The translations under genes were made by a program, and so were the position numbers. Positions 1-15,849 of a stretch of DNA of 64,000 bases are shown here, one piece after another (the first letter of the stretch is position 1; every line of letters starts with the position of its first letter). The stretch is from Ecdyonurus torrentis. Taxonomy: Eukaryota > Arthropoda > Insecta > Ephemeroptera > Heptageniidae. The DNA lies in assembly GCA_949318235.1 (NCBI GenBank), contig OX439137.1, positions 23,493,653 to 23,557,652 on the forward strand. Reading direction: 5' to 3'. A model generated the notes under the pieces. It was not told the origin of the DNA, did not search any database, and worked only from the letters and a program-made list of their open reading frames with translations.

Positions 1-300
1 ATATCACAAACTACTTGATGGGACTTACATAAGTAACTTTAGTTTGTCGCAAAACTCAACTGTAGCTCCGTAGCAGTGATCATAAATGTTGATTTATGCA
101 ACCCGTACAACATTTTCATACTAATTTTTGCATGTTTCTGACGTCATAAACATAAATACTAATGCAAATTGCATACTTTACCAGTAGTTTCACGCTCTCT
201 CGTGGGGCTACATTAACATTCTGGTAAAAATTGTCAACAGTTTTGAAGTTCCCATTTCGTGTTTATTCATTATGTTGTTTTATGTGGTCTATTGCTTTAA
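1..300. mobile_element. Family C MITE, copy 1 (left end cut by window)
   Basis: This is the right part of a roughly 345-bp inverted-repeat element that recurs at 24822, 39277, 39695 and 43387. It ends in GTGGTCTATTGCTTTAA, the inverted counterpart of the TTAAAG.CATAGACCACAT start seen in other copies. The interior shares long blocks with them, including CCGTAGCAGTGATCA and TTTCTGACGTCATAAACAT. There is no coding capacity. TTAA sits at the visible end, as at all nine observable ends of the family. About 35 bp of the left end lie outside the window. Confidence 0.85.
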
Positions 301-1583
301 TTTGCGATTTCTATGAATTCGTTGAAAAAAAATTTATGAAGACACTTCATTTTTTTTATAATACTTTCGACCTTAAGAGTATAAAAAAGCACTTTAGATA
401 TATACAGAGAAAGAGAGAGAGAAAGAGACAAAGAGGGAGAAGGAACAATATTAATTTTTAACGAGTTTCCAGTTATATTTACTATTTTAGACGTTTAATT
501 TAAAGTTAGTAATAAGCATTATAACTTCTTGTATTTACATTACATTTTGAAGCAAAAGAAAGAAAAAATTAATTTAATATGCACTCTCTATTTTTATATA
601 ATCTAAAAAAGTTACTACAGTGAAAATATATTATATTAATATTTATTTAAGGTCTAAATTTTTATTTGATGAAATATATTATACAGTATATTTTTAACAT
701 TATTAAGACAGTGTTTCAATTATAAAAATAAAAATATGTGTCCGCAAATATGCACTAGATTAAAAGATTTTGTTAGTTTTTGGTACAGATTTTTATTTTT
801 TATATATTTAAGAAACCAAAGTTGGGTTATGAAAAATTATCACCTTTTTTGTATTATTATTATTTCTAAAAAAATTGCACATTTGAGGATAAAATAACAT
901 TAAAAAAAAAAAAAGCTCACGCAAAATTTTTAATTATAAATTTTTAAAATTTTGCTCCCATAAGACCGCATGTTAATTAAAATATTATCTCTTCTTCTTA
1001 ACAGTACCGTGAACTCACTGGAAGTTAGGTAGGTGTTATACTATTGAATGCATTAATTGATATAAAAAAGTTGAGAGGTAACTTTTAAAAATTTAAAGAT
1101 ATGAATATGTAAACCTTAAGATACGATTATTTTGCTATAATCAAAGTTATTCGCAAGTTTTCATATATACAAAATGTGTATTGCAATTTTTTATATAACA
1201 TTTTAACTAAGCAGTTTTTATCTTATTTATGATATAGAATCTAATTATAACATGTTTTTGTTTTCATATATGATTTAAGAAAGAAAAACCCGTGTACACA
1301 TATAAGGGTTTTAACGATTTGTAAGCGCATAAAACTTCAATTCGTTGATGTATTAAGGTTCACGAACGTGTTAGATTTACCTTGTATCTCGGCTGACAAG
1401 GGGATTGAAAAGAAAATTGTGTATTTCGATTTATTTATACATAAAGTAGAACGAAGGTTAAACAAATAGAGAAATACACAAAATAACAATAATAAATATT
1501 GTACTGTACCTATAGAGGGTGTCCAGTTACATTTTTTATTAAAGAAAAACTTATTTCATTTTTTATACAATAAACAAATCAAG
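301..1583. other. AT-rich spacer without genes
   Basis: A purine-rich GAGA-like tract lies at about 408-446 and a short A tract at about 901-914. A motif near 945-980 (CCCATAAGACCGCATGTTAATT) resembles part of the family F element at 1584. A fragment near 1513-1525 (TATAGAGGGTGTCC) resembles a mariner end, but no partner end is visible. Nothing coding was recognised. Confidence 0.6.
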
Positions 1584-1933
1584 TTAAGGGAGTAGGGTAC
1601 CGAATCGGCCAATAGACTCAAACTTTTCTCGTCAAAATAATCTGAAATTTTGCACAATGATACTTCAGCTTGAGGCAACTTTAAATATATAAAAATTTTG
1701 GGGGGTCACCGTGCAAATTAATTTTATATAATTTTTTGACATTTTAAGCCCATAAGGCCCAATGTTAATTTCAACAAAAAAAAAATAAAATAAAAAACTT
1801 TTTTTCGGGACAGTCAAACATCATGAAATTTTTATCACGACTAGGTGTGACCCTTAGCTACTCAATGACACCAACTTTAGACCCAAAACATTTCTAGTTT
1901 TTGAGATATAAGGTCGGTACCCTACTCCCTTAA
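1584..1933. mobile_element. Family F MITE, TTAA-flanked, 350 bp
   Basis: The termini are near-perfect inverted repeats: TTAAGGGAGTAGGGTACCGA on the left, and on the right a segment whose complement reads TTAAGGGAGTAGGGTACCGA. TTAA at both borders fits a TTAA target duplication as made by piggyBac-type transposases, although the ends start GGG rather than the usual CCC. There is no reading frame of note. Diverged relatives appear at 59760-60110 and, more weakly, around 50940-51090 and 37190-37330. Confidence 0.85.
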
Positions 1934-2017
1934 GTCTATCATATCAAAATGATATACAATTTATGATTTTTTCTCATTATATATGTTAATTTTCATCTTA
2001 ACTTTAATCCATTTACT

Positions 2018-2237
2018 GCACGGACAATAATATATTTACTTAATAATTATACTATAGCTCATTTTCAGGACAATTTTTCCAATATAGCATATTGAATGCA
2101 ATACTGCATAATATTAATAACCATGTTAGAAAGCATAATTATTATATTGTACAGCAAAGTTTGTATGTTATTCTAATTTAGGATCATTTATGCTTTAATG
2201 CTGCATAAATTACTTAAATTTATTCTTTCCGTGTGTT
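2018..2237. mobile_element. Family E AT-rich repeat, copy 1
   Basis: The left end is CACGGACAATAATATATTTA. The right end is ATTTATTCTTTCCGTGTG, its approximate inverse. The interior has several GCATAATTAT and TTATGCTTTAATGCTGCATAA-type segments shared with copies near 16736, 27599 and 27829. Boundaries are approximate. It is non-coding. Confidence 0.6.
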
Positions 2238-3260
2238 TAAGGTAGAAGAAGTAAATAATATTATTTACATCCTCAAAGTATCACCTACATGTAATGTAAA
2301 GGAGCATGGGTAGTTTTGATTTACATGTTGAGCCGATTTCAATTCAAATTTATCGCAAAATCATCGTTTTTTTTTTTTGTTTTTTTTTTTAATGTTGAAA
2401 GATCATGTAATATTTTCCAGCATATTTCTAATTGGACACACATCAAAACCTGTAACAAGCATTACGTTTGTTCGTATATTCAGTTTTTTATATCTGGAAC
2501 ACGCAAAATTGACTATATATACCCTAATGCTTTTTAAAAAAGACAAGGGACACAAACTTTGAATCATACGACCATAAATTACATAATCCTTACGTATACG
2601 GATATTTTTTGCCAGGCACCTTCTAAATAAGGTATGGTTCTGTTTTTTGCCAAAATAAAATCTCATTTTATATTTTGTATTCAACTCTTAACATAATTTC
2701 ACAATGTTGTACAATTTTCTAACTGAAACACTTGCTGTCATAGGTGAGTAGCGTGTGACAAAAAAAAAAAAAAAAAAAAAAATCTACATATAGTTATTTT
2801 TCTATGTGACATTATTAGAAGTTTTTTTTCTCCACGATATGGGTCCACTATGGATACCACTAAAAATTATAAAGACTTCTAGCTTAAAAAAAAAAAAAAA
2901 AAAAAAAGTTAGTATGCGCGGGTGAGAAGAAGGTCACACGTATCTCACGAAATATTTTTGACCCACATCTTACTTAGAACAAGACGTTTAAGTTAGAAAA
3001 AAATGCACATCAGAATAATATGTACACAATGTTTAAAAGTGTCACTTAAATATGTTATATATTTATAGTAGTAAACAAAAAATTTAATGGTCATTTGAGA
3101 CCATTTTATATGTTATGTCAATTCAAAATTGACAGTTAACTTCTTTCTTTCTATATTTGATATTGTCTTAAAGACACTTATATTTCTAGCTTTTATTATT
3201 TTTATAAAATGTTATAGAAATATGAGCGGAAATTTTCTGAAACTATTTAAAAGTAGTGCA

Positions 3261-3309
<49 letters not shown>

Positions 3310-3562
3310 TGTGTGCTAAACGTAATAGCCAAGTTTTATATAATCATGGTTAAAAAGCCCTGCAGTGCCTTAATAAAGTTTATTATTACGAACAGATGTT
3401 TAATTATTAATTTTCCTATTTGCTGATGTTGAAGAGAAAGACATGAAAATAAAAAAATCATTATGTTTGTATTCAATATCACGAGTTCTTTTTTGCATTT
3501 CTTCAAATCGTAATATATTATTTCAGATATGATTTCTGGTTTATTGATTTACTTGTTAGTTA
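2238..3562. repeat. AT-rich spacer with A tracts, T tract and a hairpin
   Basis: A tracts of about 23 nt lie at 2760-2782 and 2886-2907. A small stem-loop sits between them (TAGAAGT near 2817 pairing with ACTTCTA near 2875). A 45-nt uninterrupted T tract occupies 3264-3308. The few open frames here are composed of T/A tracts or chance AT-rich codons. No gene was recognised. Confidence 0.7.
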
Positions 3563-3866
3563 ATAGGGTGTGTGTGCATGACGTCATTCTGAATGCTTTT
3601 CTATGCTCTTCTTGAGCACTGAATAACATTGCTCAGCATTGGACAAACGTTCGTTTTTAGCTATTTTCTTTGAAAAATTAGCTATTTTTTTGTTATTATT
3701 TTTCTTGCATACTTGAAAAACTAATTCAACCTGTTAACAGCATGAAAGCTCTTAAAAAAATTTGAATTATTTTTAAACTGGCAAAATGAGTCATTTTCCT
3801 ATACTGCCCATGATATTTAGCGCTCACTTATGGCGTCGACTTAGACATGAATGTAACCACCCTATT
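3563..3866. mobile_element. Family A MITE, copy 1
   Basis: It begins ATAGGGTGTGTGTGCATGAC and ends ATGAATGTAACCACCCTAT. The subterminal blocks (AATAACATTGCTCAGCATTGG on one side, CTATACTGCCCATGATATTT on the other) are inverse-related, so both halves fold on each other. It carries TGACGTCA at 3579-3586. Other copies are at 4908, 7062, 23133, 31924, 32887, 44386, 51120 and 57240. Confidence 0.85.
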
Positions 3867-4907
3867 GGATAATTGAGAAATAACACCAATAAAAAAAAGT
3901 AAAATAATCCAATTCATTTGCTTTTCTAATTAATTATAATTAAAGTTCTTATATTTTTAAAGACATGTTCACAAGAAGTAATATTTTTGCACTATATGTA
4001 ATCAATATAATTGAATGAACATTTTATGATCTTAAATGAAGATTGCATGCAATCATGTTATATTAATGAATCTTGATGGTATAAAATTTATACGATTAAA
4101 ATAATATCTTAATTTGAATATTAATTACGCAAATTATACTGTGCAAACGTGACTTTAAATATATATATTCTACTTTTAATTCTAATCACTATATAATTTA
4201 TATAACACATCTATAGTAAAAAATGTCAAGTTTTTAGTATATTATTATTTAACTTATATATTATATTTTTCAAAAATTACACATGCTTTTAGTTCATTAA
4301 AAAAATATGACAACAAAATAGTGGCTCACATTATAACAAAAGAATATAAAATAATTAAAATAAAATTGCAGAAACATTTGTGAAGGGTGTAATATAAAAT
4401 GTAGATGATTATTTTAAAATTATACATACATGAATTTTAACATTATATGTGGTAAATATATATATATATATATATAATAATGTATGGCCCAGAGGAAAAA
4501 TATAAAACAGGAAGATCATTATTTTTTATAGTATATTATACTGATGTACTTAAAAAAACCACAGCAACTTGTGATATTTTCATTTTCAATGCAATTAAAA
4601 TTTGAAGTTTGTACATTATATTACAGTACTGCTCTCTTTTATTTTAAATACTATAAGGAAAATATATTTTATGTTTTACAAGAAAAAATTTAAAATGTGA
4701 TGTAACGAAATAAATGAAGTGCGCAAGGACATAACTATGAAGTGTGTCTGTGAGTGTGTGTATATATATATAATATAAAATATATATTTATGTAAAGGAA
4801 CTAAGAAACAAATAACATAATATACAGCTCCTCCCACAAAAACTGCTTTGTTCACCCATCTAATAGTATGCATTTAAGTATCAATTTTTGTGAAAAATGG
4901 TGTATAT
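3867..4907. other. AT-rich spacer without genes
   Basis: Very AT-rich sequence with an (AT)n run at about 4456-4476 and a GT/AT-rich run at about 4747-4772. I see no coding region, RNA gene or bounded repeat. Confidence 0.6.
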
Positions 4908-5215
4908 ATAGGGTGTATGCGGATGACGTCATATTTAATGCGCTTGGAGGCTATACTGGAGTAGTGAATAACATTGCTCAGCATAGGACAAACTTCATTT
5001 AAGCCCATTTTCTTTAGGAAATAGGTTAATTTTTTTGTAATTGTTATTTTTCTCACATACTTGAGATACTAATTTAACATATTTACAGCATCAATGCTCT
5101 CAAAAATATTGCATAGTGGTTTTGAACTGGCAAAAAGATTAATTTTCCTATGCCACCCATGTTGTTGAGTTATCCAACATGGCGTTGACTTTAACATGAA
5201 TGTATACACCCTATA
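4908..5215. mobile_element. Family A MITE, copy 2
   Basis: A full-length copy running from TATAGGGTGTATGCGGATGA to ATGAATGTATACACCCTATA. It shows the family blocks ATGACGTCAT (4923-4932), CATTGCTCAGCATAGGACAA, CTCACATACTTGAGATACTA, ATCAATGCTCTCAAAAATAT and GAACTGGCAAAA. Open frames across it are incidental. Confidence 0.88.
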
Positions 5216-5495
5216 GTTAACATAATTATATAAAAGTATTATTATTTTCATTTATTTTCTTATACATGTAAATAAAGTTGCATGTTTCTTAATCTTATAT
5301 AATACCCGTATATTTTAAAAACGATTCATTGTTAAATAAACATATTTTTAATAGCATATAAATTTCTTTACATTTCATTATAATAAAATGCTATTTGTAT
5401 ATTATTATACACATACTTATGATTAAAAGATAACAATAAAAAAATTATTCGTTACTTTTTTTTTAATAAACGTATATAATAATTCAACTTCATTT

Positions 5496-5640
<145 letters not shown>

Positions 5641-6150
5641 CTCTTATTCATAAACACGCAATGCTTATAAGTACTTCTACACGCACATGTATATATTATA
5701 TGCACAGCACATGCAATTTCATAATTACTTACTTATATTTTATTAAATGTTGCAACTTTTTTTTATAAGATACATTCATTGTCATGTGGCATGTATGATC
5801 TTTCTTTCTTTATATATATTTATAATACATCTTTTTATATCACAAAAAAATATTTTAATTAACTTAATAACTATGACAGTTATATCTATACAATATATTT
5901 TATGCTTATATAATTTTATTTTATTATTATTATTTTTATTATTATTATTTTTTTTTTTTTTACAATAACGTAATTGTAGTATGCTCTATAGTAAACCAAA
6001 GTATGCTGTAAAAGTATTGAAGAAGAAGACGATAAAAAGAAGAAAAAAAAAATATGAAACTGTTGTTTTAAATGTATATAGACTGTAGAATGGATAATTT
6101 TAATGTTGTGTATATACTCATATTGAAGGAAATATAAACAAATTTTCTCC

Positions 6151-6339
<189 letters not shown>

Positions 6340-6599
6340 ACTGTTAAAAGGTTTTCTTAACTTACTTTTACAAGATTTCCACGTTGCATTTTTTTTTAAA
6401 GAAATTATGTATTTTCTGTATTTGTTTTCATATAGGAAAATTTCTATAGGACAACTTAACTGTTAAATAATTATATTTCGTCTTGTCTCTATCTCTCTCT
6501 CTCTCTCTATCTCTACTTTTTTTTTTCTTTTAAGCATCACATGAAATTTTTTTTTTGAAAGGGTATTCATTGTTTTCATTAATTTTTTAGTAATTATCA

Positions 6600-6738
6600 T
6601 GGACCTGTTCAAATGGAGCAATACTTTCAATGTGCAATTTATTTGATTGAATGCAATTTGCAACTTAAATCCATTGAATTTTAATGCAATTAAGTAGTTT
6701 ACTACACAATGCAAATATTGCTCTGCGTAAACAGGTCA
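6600..6738. mobile_element. Family K foldback MITE, copy 1
   Basis: The left end reads GGACCTGTTCAAATGGAGCAATA and the right end TATTGCTCTGCGTAAACAGGTCA. These are inverted repeats of roughly 23 bp around a 90-bp AT-rich middle that is itself partly palindromic (TGCAATTTATT and its inverse). A second member with the same TGACCTGTTT-type ends is at 60826-60937. It is non-coding. Confidence 0.7.
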
Positions 6739-7061
6739 TTGAATTTATTTCAGAGCACATTTGGCAATCTTAATTCTCAAATTGATGGCAACTACATAAT
6801 ATCTGACAATTAATCAATTGTTATATCAATGTTATTTTTTAGCAATTATTAAAGCACATGTCGTAAATATATGATTTATTAATTTAAGATTTTTTTTAAT
6901 CGATTTACTATTCGTGAAGTCAAGTTATCAGAGCAAATAAAATATGTAGTTACGTTTAAAAAAACTTATTATAGTTATCCGTATAATTGATCTACAATTG
7001 TCTTATATACCATTTATAACTTCAGTTAAAATCTTTCTTGTATTGTCTTACATTATATTAC

Positions 7062-7509
7062 TATAGGGTGGTTGCATTCATATTGAAGTCAACGTCATAT
7101 GTGAGCACTAAATAACATGGAACGGTATGTGAAAATGACACATTTTGCCAGTTTAAACATACATTACAAAATATAATATGAGAGTATTGAGAGTATTGGG
7201 GTTATAGGTGTAAGAGTGGGCCAGACATTTAGTCATAGGCTTAAACCTCGCCCTTTCAAAAATTGTATTATTTGTTTCTTTTATGCTTTTTTGGAATAAA
7301 GACGATTATTCATTTATTTATTGAAGATATACATGATGACTTGATGACTCAATTTTTTCAAGTATGCGTGAGAAAAATAATAAGAAAACAATTAACTCAT
7401 TTTCCAAAGAAAATAGCCAAAAACCACGTTTTTCCTATGCTGAGCAATGCTATTTATTGCTCCAATATGGCGTCGAAGCGTATTTATTATCATGCACATA
7501 CACCCTATA
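7062..7509. mobile_element. Family A MITE, copy 3, with internal insertion
   Basis: The ends are TATAGGGTGGTTGCATTCAT and GCACATACACCCTATA, with the usual blocks (CCAGTTTAAA, CCAAAGAAAATAGCCAAAAA, CCTATGCTGAGCAATG). It is about 140 bp longer than intact copies. The extra segment at about 7195-7330 carries GTGGGCCAGACATTTAGTC, then AAACCTCGCCCTTTC and AATAAAGACGATTATTCATT. This is shared with 33342-33425 and looks like a retrotransposon 3' tail inserted into the MITE. Confidence 0.75.
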
Positions 7510-8330
7510 TGTATTTCAAAGATTTTTTTTTCGTTGCCTGATTATGTTATGCTATACCAAATAGTCCTTATAGACATTTTTATATCGGCAGGTATATATG
7601 AAGTTGTTCGCACGAGCCATGTTTAAGAGTTTTCTGACCTTTACAAAATACGTATATAAATATCACTCATATTTAAGGAATGCTCCCTTATCATCATCTT
7701 GACGGTGACAGATACTTTAGAAGTTTATATAAAAATAAGTACTTGTTTCAATTTGAAATCTCTTTCAAGATTGTATAATGCTTCATATTGGTGGACATTT
7801 TTGGACAAAATTGTTTAACTGGTTTATAATATTATGTAAAAGTGTGACTAGTTATAAGCATCATTTAAATTTCTTTATTTTAGAATATTACTCTAAAAAT
7901 CACTTCCAAAAAAATTCTGTAAAACTAAAGCATGGAAAAATTAACGTTTTCTTTGCTAGATATTGAAGCTCATATGATTGGTTACTAGTCACCATATACG
8001 TAACATGTATTGGGTAAAATATGCATACAAAGATGTAAAAAAAGAAAAAAAAATCAGAACAGTCGCAGTAGCAAGAAAAGTGAATGAGCTAACGTAAGTT
8101 ATCTGGTATAATAATTAAATAAATAATAATAAAATAAAAAAATTTCACCACCGAAAAAATAAATCTGAGTAAGTTCTTGTTTCTTCTCTAGCATAATATT
8201 AAGCCTTTGTTTACTTTGCTCTTTAGGCACAAAACAGTGTTTAGTTTTTCGTACATACAGATCTGCTGGACCAAATCGTCCATGGACACCATCATATTAA
8301 CCAAACAACAAAGATACCAACTGCTCTCAA

Positions 8331-8371
<41 letters not shown>

Positions 8372-9987
8372 ATAGAAGTCTGAATATTAATTTGCAAACA
8401 CAATTTCACAACAAAATTTTAAAAAATCAAATATAAAAATAATAGGATAAATTTCATTTATTTTTGCTTCTATACAAGACTTTTGCTTTGAAGTATAACC
8501 CTTCATTTCATTATATTTTTTAAATAAAAGCAAAAAATATGTATATAATATATTATTAGCAAAAATAAATAACATGAAAGAAAAATATAAACATTAAAAA
8601 AAAATAATATAGCAGACTGTAAAAAATAATATAATCTTAATCTACAAAAGATGCTCTTTTATACTTATTTTATTAAGCTTGTTCCTTTTTAAAATAAAAA
8701 AATATTGGAAGGAAATTTTTGTGTTTCTTGTTGAGAGAGAGAGAGAGAGAGTAAGATAAGATAGATCCCTTGAGATTTTAGTTCACGTAAAAAACAACAA
8801 CATGTTTTCATTTAAAATTACACGTAAAATATTATACCATTGAGAATTATTATTTTTATTATATAAAATCTATATATTTTAATATTATGAGAACAAATTT
8901 TCACTTAAACTTACTAAGAATCCCAAATACTGATACTGTATTACATTATTTATGTACTTTTTTTTTTTTTAACAAAACGTAATTTGTTATTGGGCGTTTC
9001 CTTTTTTATTTTGTTAACTCAAACTGATTGACTTTTGTACTACCATTTAAAACACTTACTTTATGCATTATTATTTCTCCGAAAGAAAAAAAAAAGACAA
9101 AAGGCATTCAATAATGGTATACACATTTGAATCTTGGTGGATAAATCAACAGCAGAATGACTTTGCAGCACAGATTTATTATTATTATAATTTTTTCGTT
9201 TTCCGTTTTTTTTTTTTTTTTTTTTTTTTTTTCCTTCTTCTTCTTACCAGATAACTAAGCTCTTCATAGCTATACTTGCTACTTAAATGACTGTTCTTTG
9301 TTTGATATATGTTTTTTTGAACGCAAGATTGTTCACTAATTACTGAAAAGAATTAAGTTTTTTTTTTATTGGTTACATAACCTATTTTTTTCTATGTTTA
9401 AAAATTTTAATTGCAAGGAAAAATGTTAACAAAATATTTTTTTTTAAAGAGAAAATATTTCCAGAATAAACACAAGGGAAGTGACTCACAGTTATTGTAA
9501 ATTGTTGTGAAATTAAAGAAAATTAGGTGACATTTTTTTTTCTGGTCTGTTCTTATAAATTGTTTCTATAAAATAAACCCACGAAATAGAGTCCTTTGTT
9601 TTTATATATATATATATAAAAAGGTATGTTAGTAGTGCCAATTAGAGGTACTTTGAGTATATAAATTTTTTAGATATTTTCAACGTACCACAACGACTTC
9701 CCCCCAACAATTCGATGTTGAAAATTAAATCCATCTTATTCGTTTTTATGCTTATTAAATCTGTGTTAATTTGATTTCGGAAGTAATTTTGAATTATTTT
9801 CATTTGACTCCTCTCTATAATTTCTATAGTTTTATTATTCCCTATTAATAATGTCTCTTACTCATGAAAATTATTAGTTTTATTATTATTAATTGCAAGT
9901 AAATATGTGATACGTATGAGTCACTAAAATTCCTGCTGTTCTTCCTTGTACTTTTGATAACATGGCACCGATATTAACATGTGCAGT
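7510..9987. other. AT-rich spacer; distant inverted repeat pair
   Basis: It contains an (AT)n array at 8332-8368, a short (GA)n at about 8734-8751, a T tract at about 9207-9231 and a short AT run near 9605-9619. Sequence at about 8058-8115 (GAACAGTC, TAGCAAG, GTTATCTGGTA) recurs inverted at about 9236-9296, so 8058-9296 could be the shell of a degraded element. No coding region was recognised. Confidence 0.5.
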
Positions 9988-10110
9988 CTTTCATGAAAAT
10001 TTGAATTCTATTGGTATGGCCATACGATGCTATCAGATGAAGATTTCAGTTGATGCAATTTAAATACATGTTATTTCTATATGCCAATAGAATTTAATTT
10101 TTCATGAAAG
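9988..10110. mobile_element. Short foldback element
   Basis: The left arm CTTTCATGAAAATTTGAATT continues into CTATTGG. The right arm reads CCAATAGAATTTAATTTTTC and then ATGAAAG. The arms are inverse for about 27 bp with a few mismatches, around a roughly 70-bp loop. It is probably a degenerate MITE. No other copy was seen in the window. Confidence 0.55.
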
Positions 10111-11570
10111 AAAGTGTACTTATTTGAATGAAATGTACCTAACAGTTTTTAGACAAAGTTCGTGTATAAAGCACACGTTCAAAATATAAAACCAAAAAAA
10201 AAACATATGGTATTAAAAATAGTCTACGGGTAAGAAAAAAATCTGTCACGTGAAAAATAATTATCGTAAGAAACACGTAAAGACAAAAGAAAAAAAAATC
10301 TCATGAAAAAAGTGTCCTTTTTTTTTTCCATTGTGACGTTTTAAAACGTTTTATATCCAACGCTGATAACATTTTTGATGTTTCGAGAGCACATGATGCA
10401 GCAGCAGCAGCATAATTACGCTCTGATGCGCTTCTATACAATTAAAAACATACTGACATACAAAACTATATAGACTAATTATAAGTGCAATTACAAACTA
10501 ATTATCAAAGCTAACAAAATATTATTACTTTATAATATATAAAGAGAGAAAAAGTTAATTTATTGTGAATTATGTTTTTATTATTATTATTATTATTATT
10601 ATGTAAAAGATGAATCATTTATGTCTAATAAAATATTGTATCATTTTATTTTTTTTTTAACGATAGAATAATATATGGGTCAATTTGATCAAACGTTATT
10701 TTATTGTTATAATTAAAAATATAATTATATTCTATTATAAATATGCATATATGTAATATAGAATTTGTACAGTACATGGATTTTATTGTATAAAAGATAT
10801 TTAAATTGGTTTGAACACGATCAAGATTTAATTATTTCAAAACATATATAGCGCACATTACGCACCTCAAAAAGTTGTGAAAATTTTAAAACTTGGTTAT
10901 CAACAAATTTAAAAAGAAAAACTGCTGCATTTTTATCGGTTTTTTAAGTGCTTTTCAAAACAGAAAAACTTTGTACTTTTTTTTATATGGTTATCTCTAA
11001 AAATTTCTGGAAATATTAACGTGTTTCTCTAAAATACAGTTACTTTATTTTGCTGTAATTAAGGAGAGAGAGAGAGAGAGAGAGAGATTTCCAAAACTCT
11101 AAAATTAAAGTTAGGATTTTTTTTTTCTTCTTTTAAATTTCAAGAAGTTTTCTACTACTATACATACACAATTCAGAAAATTCTTGATTAATTTATGTAC
11201 ATAATATATTCACCAAATTTTCCTTTCTCTCTCTCTCTTTCTCTTTCGATCTACTCGACGTCACACATTAAGCCTGCAGCAATGCATACGCTTTATTATA
11301 TACCCCCAACATCAAGATAACTTATACTGTATATACAAAGTAACACGACAATGGTGTCCTAGACATTTCATTATTACCCACCATTAACCTCTAAGATAAA
11401 CCTAAAAATATACTGTACAGTACATGGCTAAATTTATAGTCATGGAACTAAATTTAAAACAAGATTTTTTTTTCTATTAAATGTGATTTTGTGATTTCTT
11501 ACACTCAGTATACACTCATACAGTATTATATATATTTTATATAATATATTATGCAACTTTATCGTCGCAC
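10111..11570. other. AT-rich spacer without genes
   Basis: It holds four CAG triplets at about 10399-10411, a (TTA)n run at about 10577-10601, and short GA and CT arrays at 11064-11087 and 11225-11240. No gene or bounded element was recognised. Confidence 0.55.
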
Positions 11571-11747
11571 TTACACCGGATGCACCCATTTTTCTCAGCT
11601 CTAATTAGTGATTGGACCAACTATTCTTAAAAAAAATGCTATTATGCTCTTAGTTAAACGATAGGCTAATTTTGTGCAAATTTTATACGTATATAAAAAA
11701 ATAAAAAAAACTATACAAGTTAAAATGAAGGAGGTGCTTCCGGCGTA
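11571..11747. mobile_element. MITE-like element with CCGG-containing ends
   Basis: The left end TTACACCGGATGCACCCATT is mirrored at the right by AGGAGGTGCTTCCGGCGTAA, giving about 16 of 20 matching positions when inverted. The interior is AT-rich and non-coding. No clear target duplication was seen, so the superfamily is unassigned. Confidence 0.55.
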
Positions 11748-12285
11748 AAATTTGCAGTATATATATAAGATCCATCAGTATAGGGGTATGATTAGCTTTA
11801 CAGAACTCGATTGCCTTTTCTGCATTTTTTTTTTCTCTCAATTTTTAAAAAAGTAAATACAAAAATTTTATGTAAATTTTTAGCATGATAAATAAAATTT
11901 TAAATATTATATCAAATAATGAAATAGCAAATTCATATGTTACTCATTTTGAGTTATTGTTCTATTTCTGCAATAATATATTTTCTTTTTAAGACAGCTT
12001 TTCTATATACTATTATGCTTATAACAATATACAAATTTAAATAAGTAATTTTTATTCCTTTAAAAGTAACCATTATGGTCTGTCTCTATAGTATTATAAT
12101 ATTATAAAGTTCACGGGGTCATAATTTTTGAAACAGATTGTTAAGCACACAACAAAAAAATTTGCAACAATGTAGAAGAATAAATTTGACAGTGATAGCT
12201 TTTATAACAATGTTGTTATATCGGACAAAGTCACGTCTAAAAATCTGACAGTGATCACTTAACTATTAATAAAATAACATTTTAT

Positions 12286-12302
12286 ATTATATATATATAA
12301 AT

Positions 12303-12335
<33 letters not shown>

Positions 12336-12336
12336 A

Positions 12337-12410
<74 letters not shown>
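12286..12410. repeat. (AT)n microsatellite, about 125 bp
   Basis: An AT dinucleotide array interrupted by a few TATAAATAT and TAAGTG variants in its first half and pure in its second half. Sequence just after it (GGTGATTGACTTTCATATGC, then ATGACATCAT) resembles a fragment of a family A terminus. Confidence 0.95.
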
Positions 12411-12413
<3 letters not shown>

Positions 12414-12821
12414 GATTGACTTTCATATGCATGACATCATAGTTTGTTTAAATAAGGCTATTGTACGACATCAAAAAAAAAATCTGCATAATGATTCATT
12501 GATTGTATTATAAGAAGTTGTTATTTTGTTATCATTGTTTATTTAATTGTGTTAAATACGTATGTGTACTGTACTGTACAACAGTATACGTCTCTTTATA
12601 TATTGCTCACAGTTAAAATATTTATCTTTACTTTATGCAAATACAAAGTCAAGCTGTATAATACTATATAAAGTGAGAGGATGATAATAATTTATCCTTT
12701 TACATAAAAGAAATTTTTGGGTGTGTATATAATAATGTAAACATTTTGTTTTTTATTTGATGTGATACTAAATGGCAACAAAATTCTGTATACAAAAATA
12801 GAAAAAATATACACAAGTTTT

Positions 12822-13167
12822 TTTTTTTTCTATTTTTTGATATTATTCTATTTGATTTGATTTTAATAAGTTTAAAAACAATTTGTTAAAAAAAATCTCA
12901 TATATATTTGAAACTTGAATGAATTGTTTTGTAATATATCTAGTACTATATGGTTTTGTAAAATGTCTATTCAGAATCTTCTAAGGAGACATATTTTGTT
13001 ATATATATATTTTTTTCTATTTTAATATTCTATTTGATTTGATTTTAATATGCTTAAAAACGATTTGTTAAAAAAATCTCATATTTGAAACTTGAATGAA
13101 TTATTTTGTAATGTATCCAGTACTATATGGTTTTGAAAAATGTCTATTCAGAATCTTCGAAGGAGAC
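12822..13167 (+). repeat. Tandem duplication of a roughly 180-bp segment
   Basis: Unit 1 (12822-12990) and unit 2 (13008-13167) align over their whole length at an offset of about 181 bp. Shared blocks include TTCTATTTGATTTGATTTTA, TTGAAACTTGAATGAATT, AGTACTATATGGTTTTG and TGTCTATTCAGAATCTTC. Unit 1 has extra T and AT repeat bases. No reading frame is conserved between the units. Confidence 0.85.
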
Positions 13168-15533
<2,366 letters not shown>

Positions 15534-15813
15534 AGGTTGCATTAAGGAAAAATAGAAATTCAAATATTATAAAACTTTGGTAAAATTTACCATAAGAAAT
15601 TTTAAATATGACGAAAATTTGAAATATTATTAAAATTTATCATTTGTTCCATCATATATCTATATATTATAATCTCCCTGAAAATTTTATCAAAGGCAGC
15701 TGCAGATACAAAATGCCTTTAATATTTTGTTAAATTTGATTCATCATCCAAGGCAGTTAACATTCAAATCTGAGGAGAAGATCTTTGACTTAAAACAGCT
15801 TTTCAACTCTTTA

Positions 15814-15814
<1 letters not shown>

Positions 15815-15847
<33 letters not shown>
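15815..15847 (+). repeat. A33 homopolymer
   Basis: 33 consecutive adenines within otherwise AT-rich non-coding DNA. No upstream retroposed body could be delimited. Confidence 0.95.

Positions 15848-15849
<2 letters not shown>

Noticed and set aside
10399..10411. CAG triplet repeat as a coding polyglutamine tract
   Set aside because: Only four units and no open frame of useful length around it.
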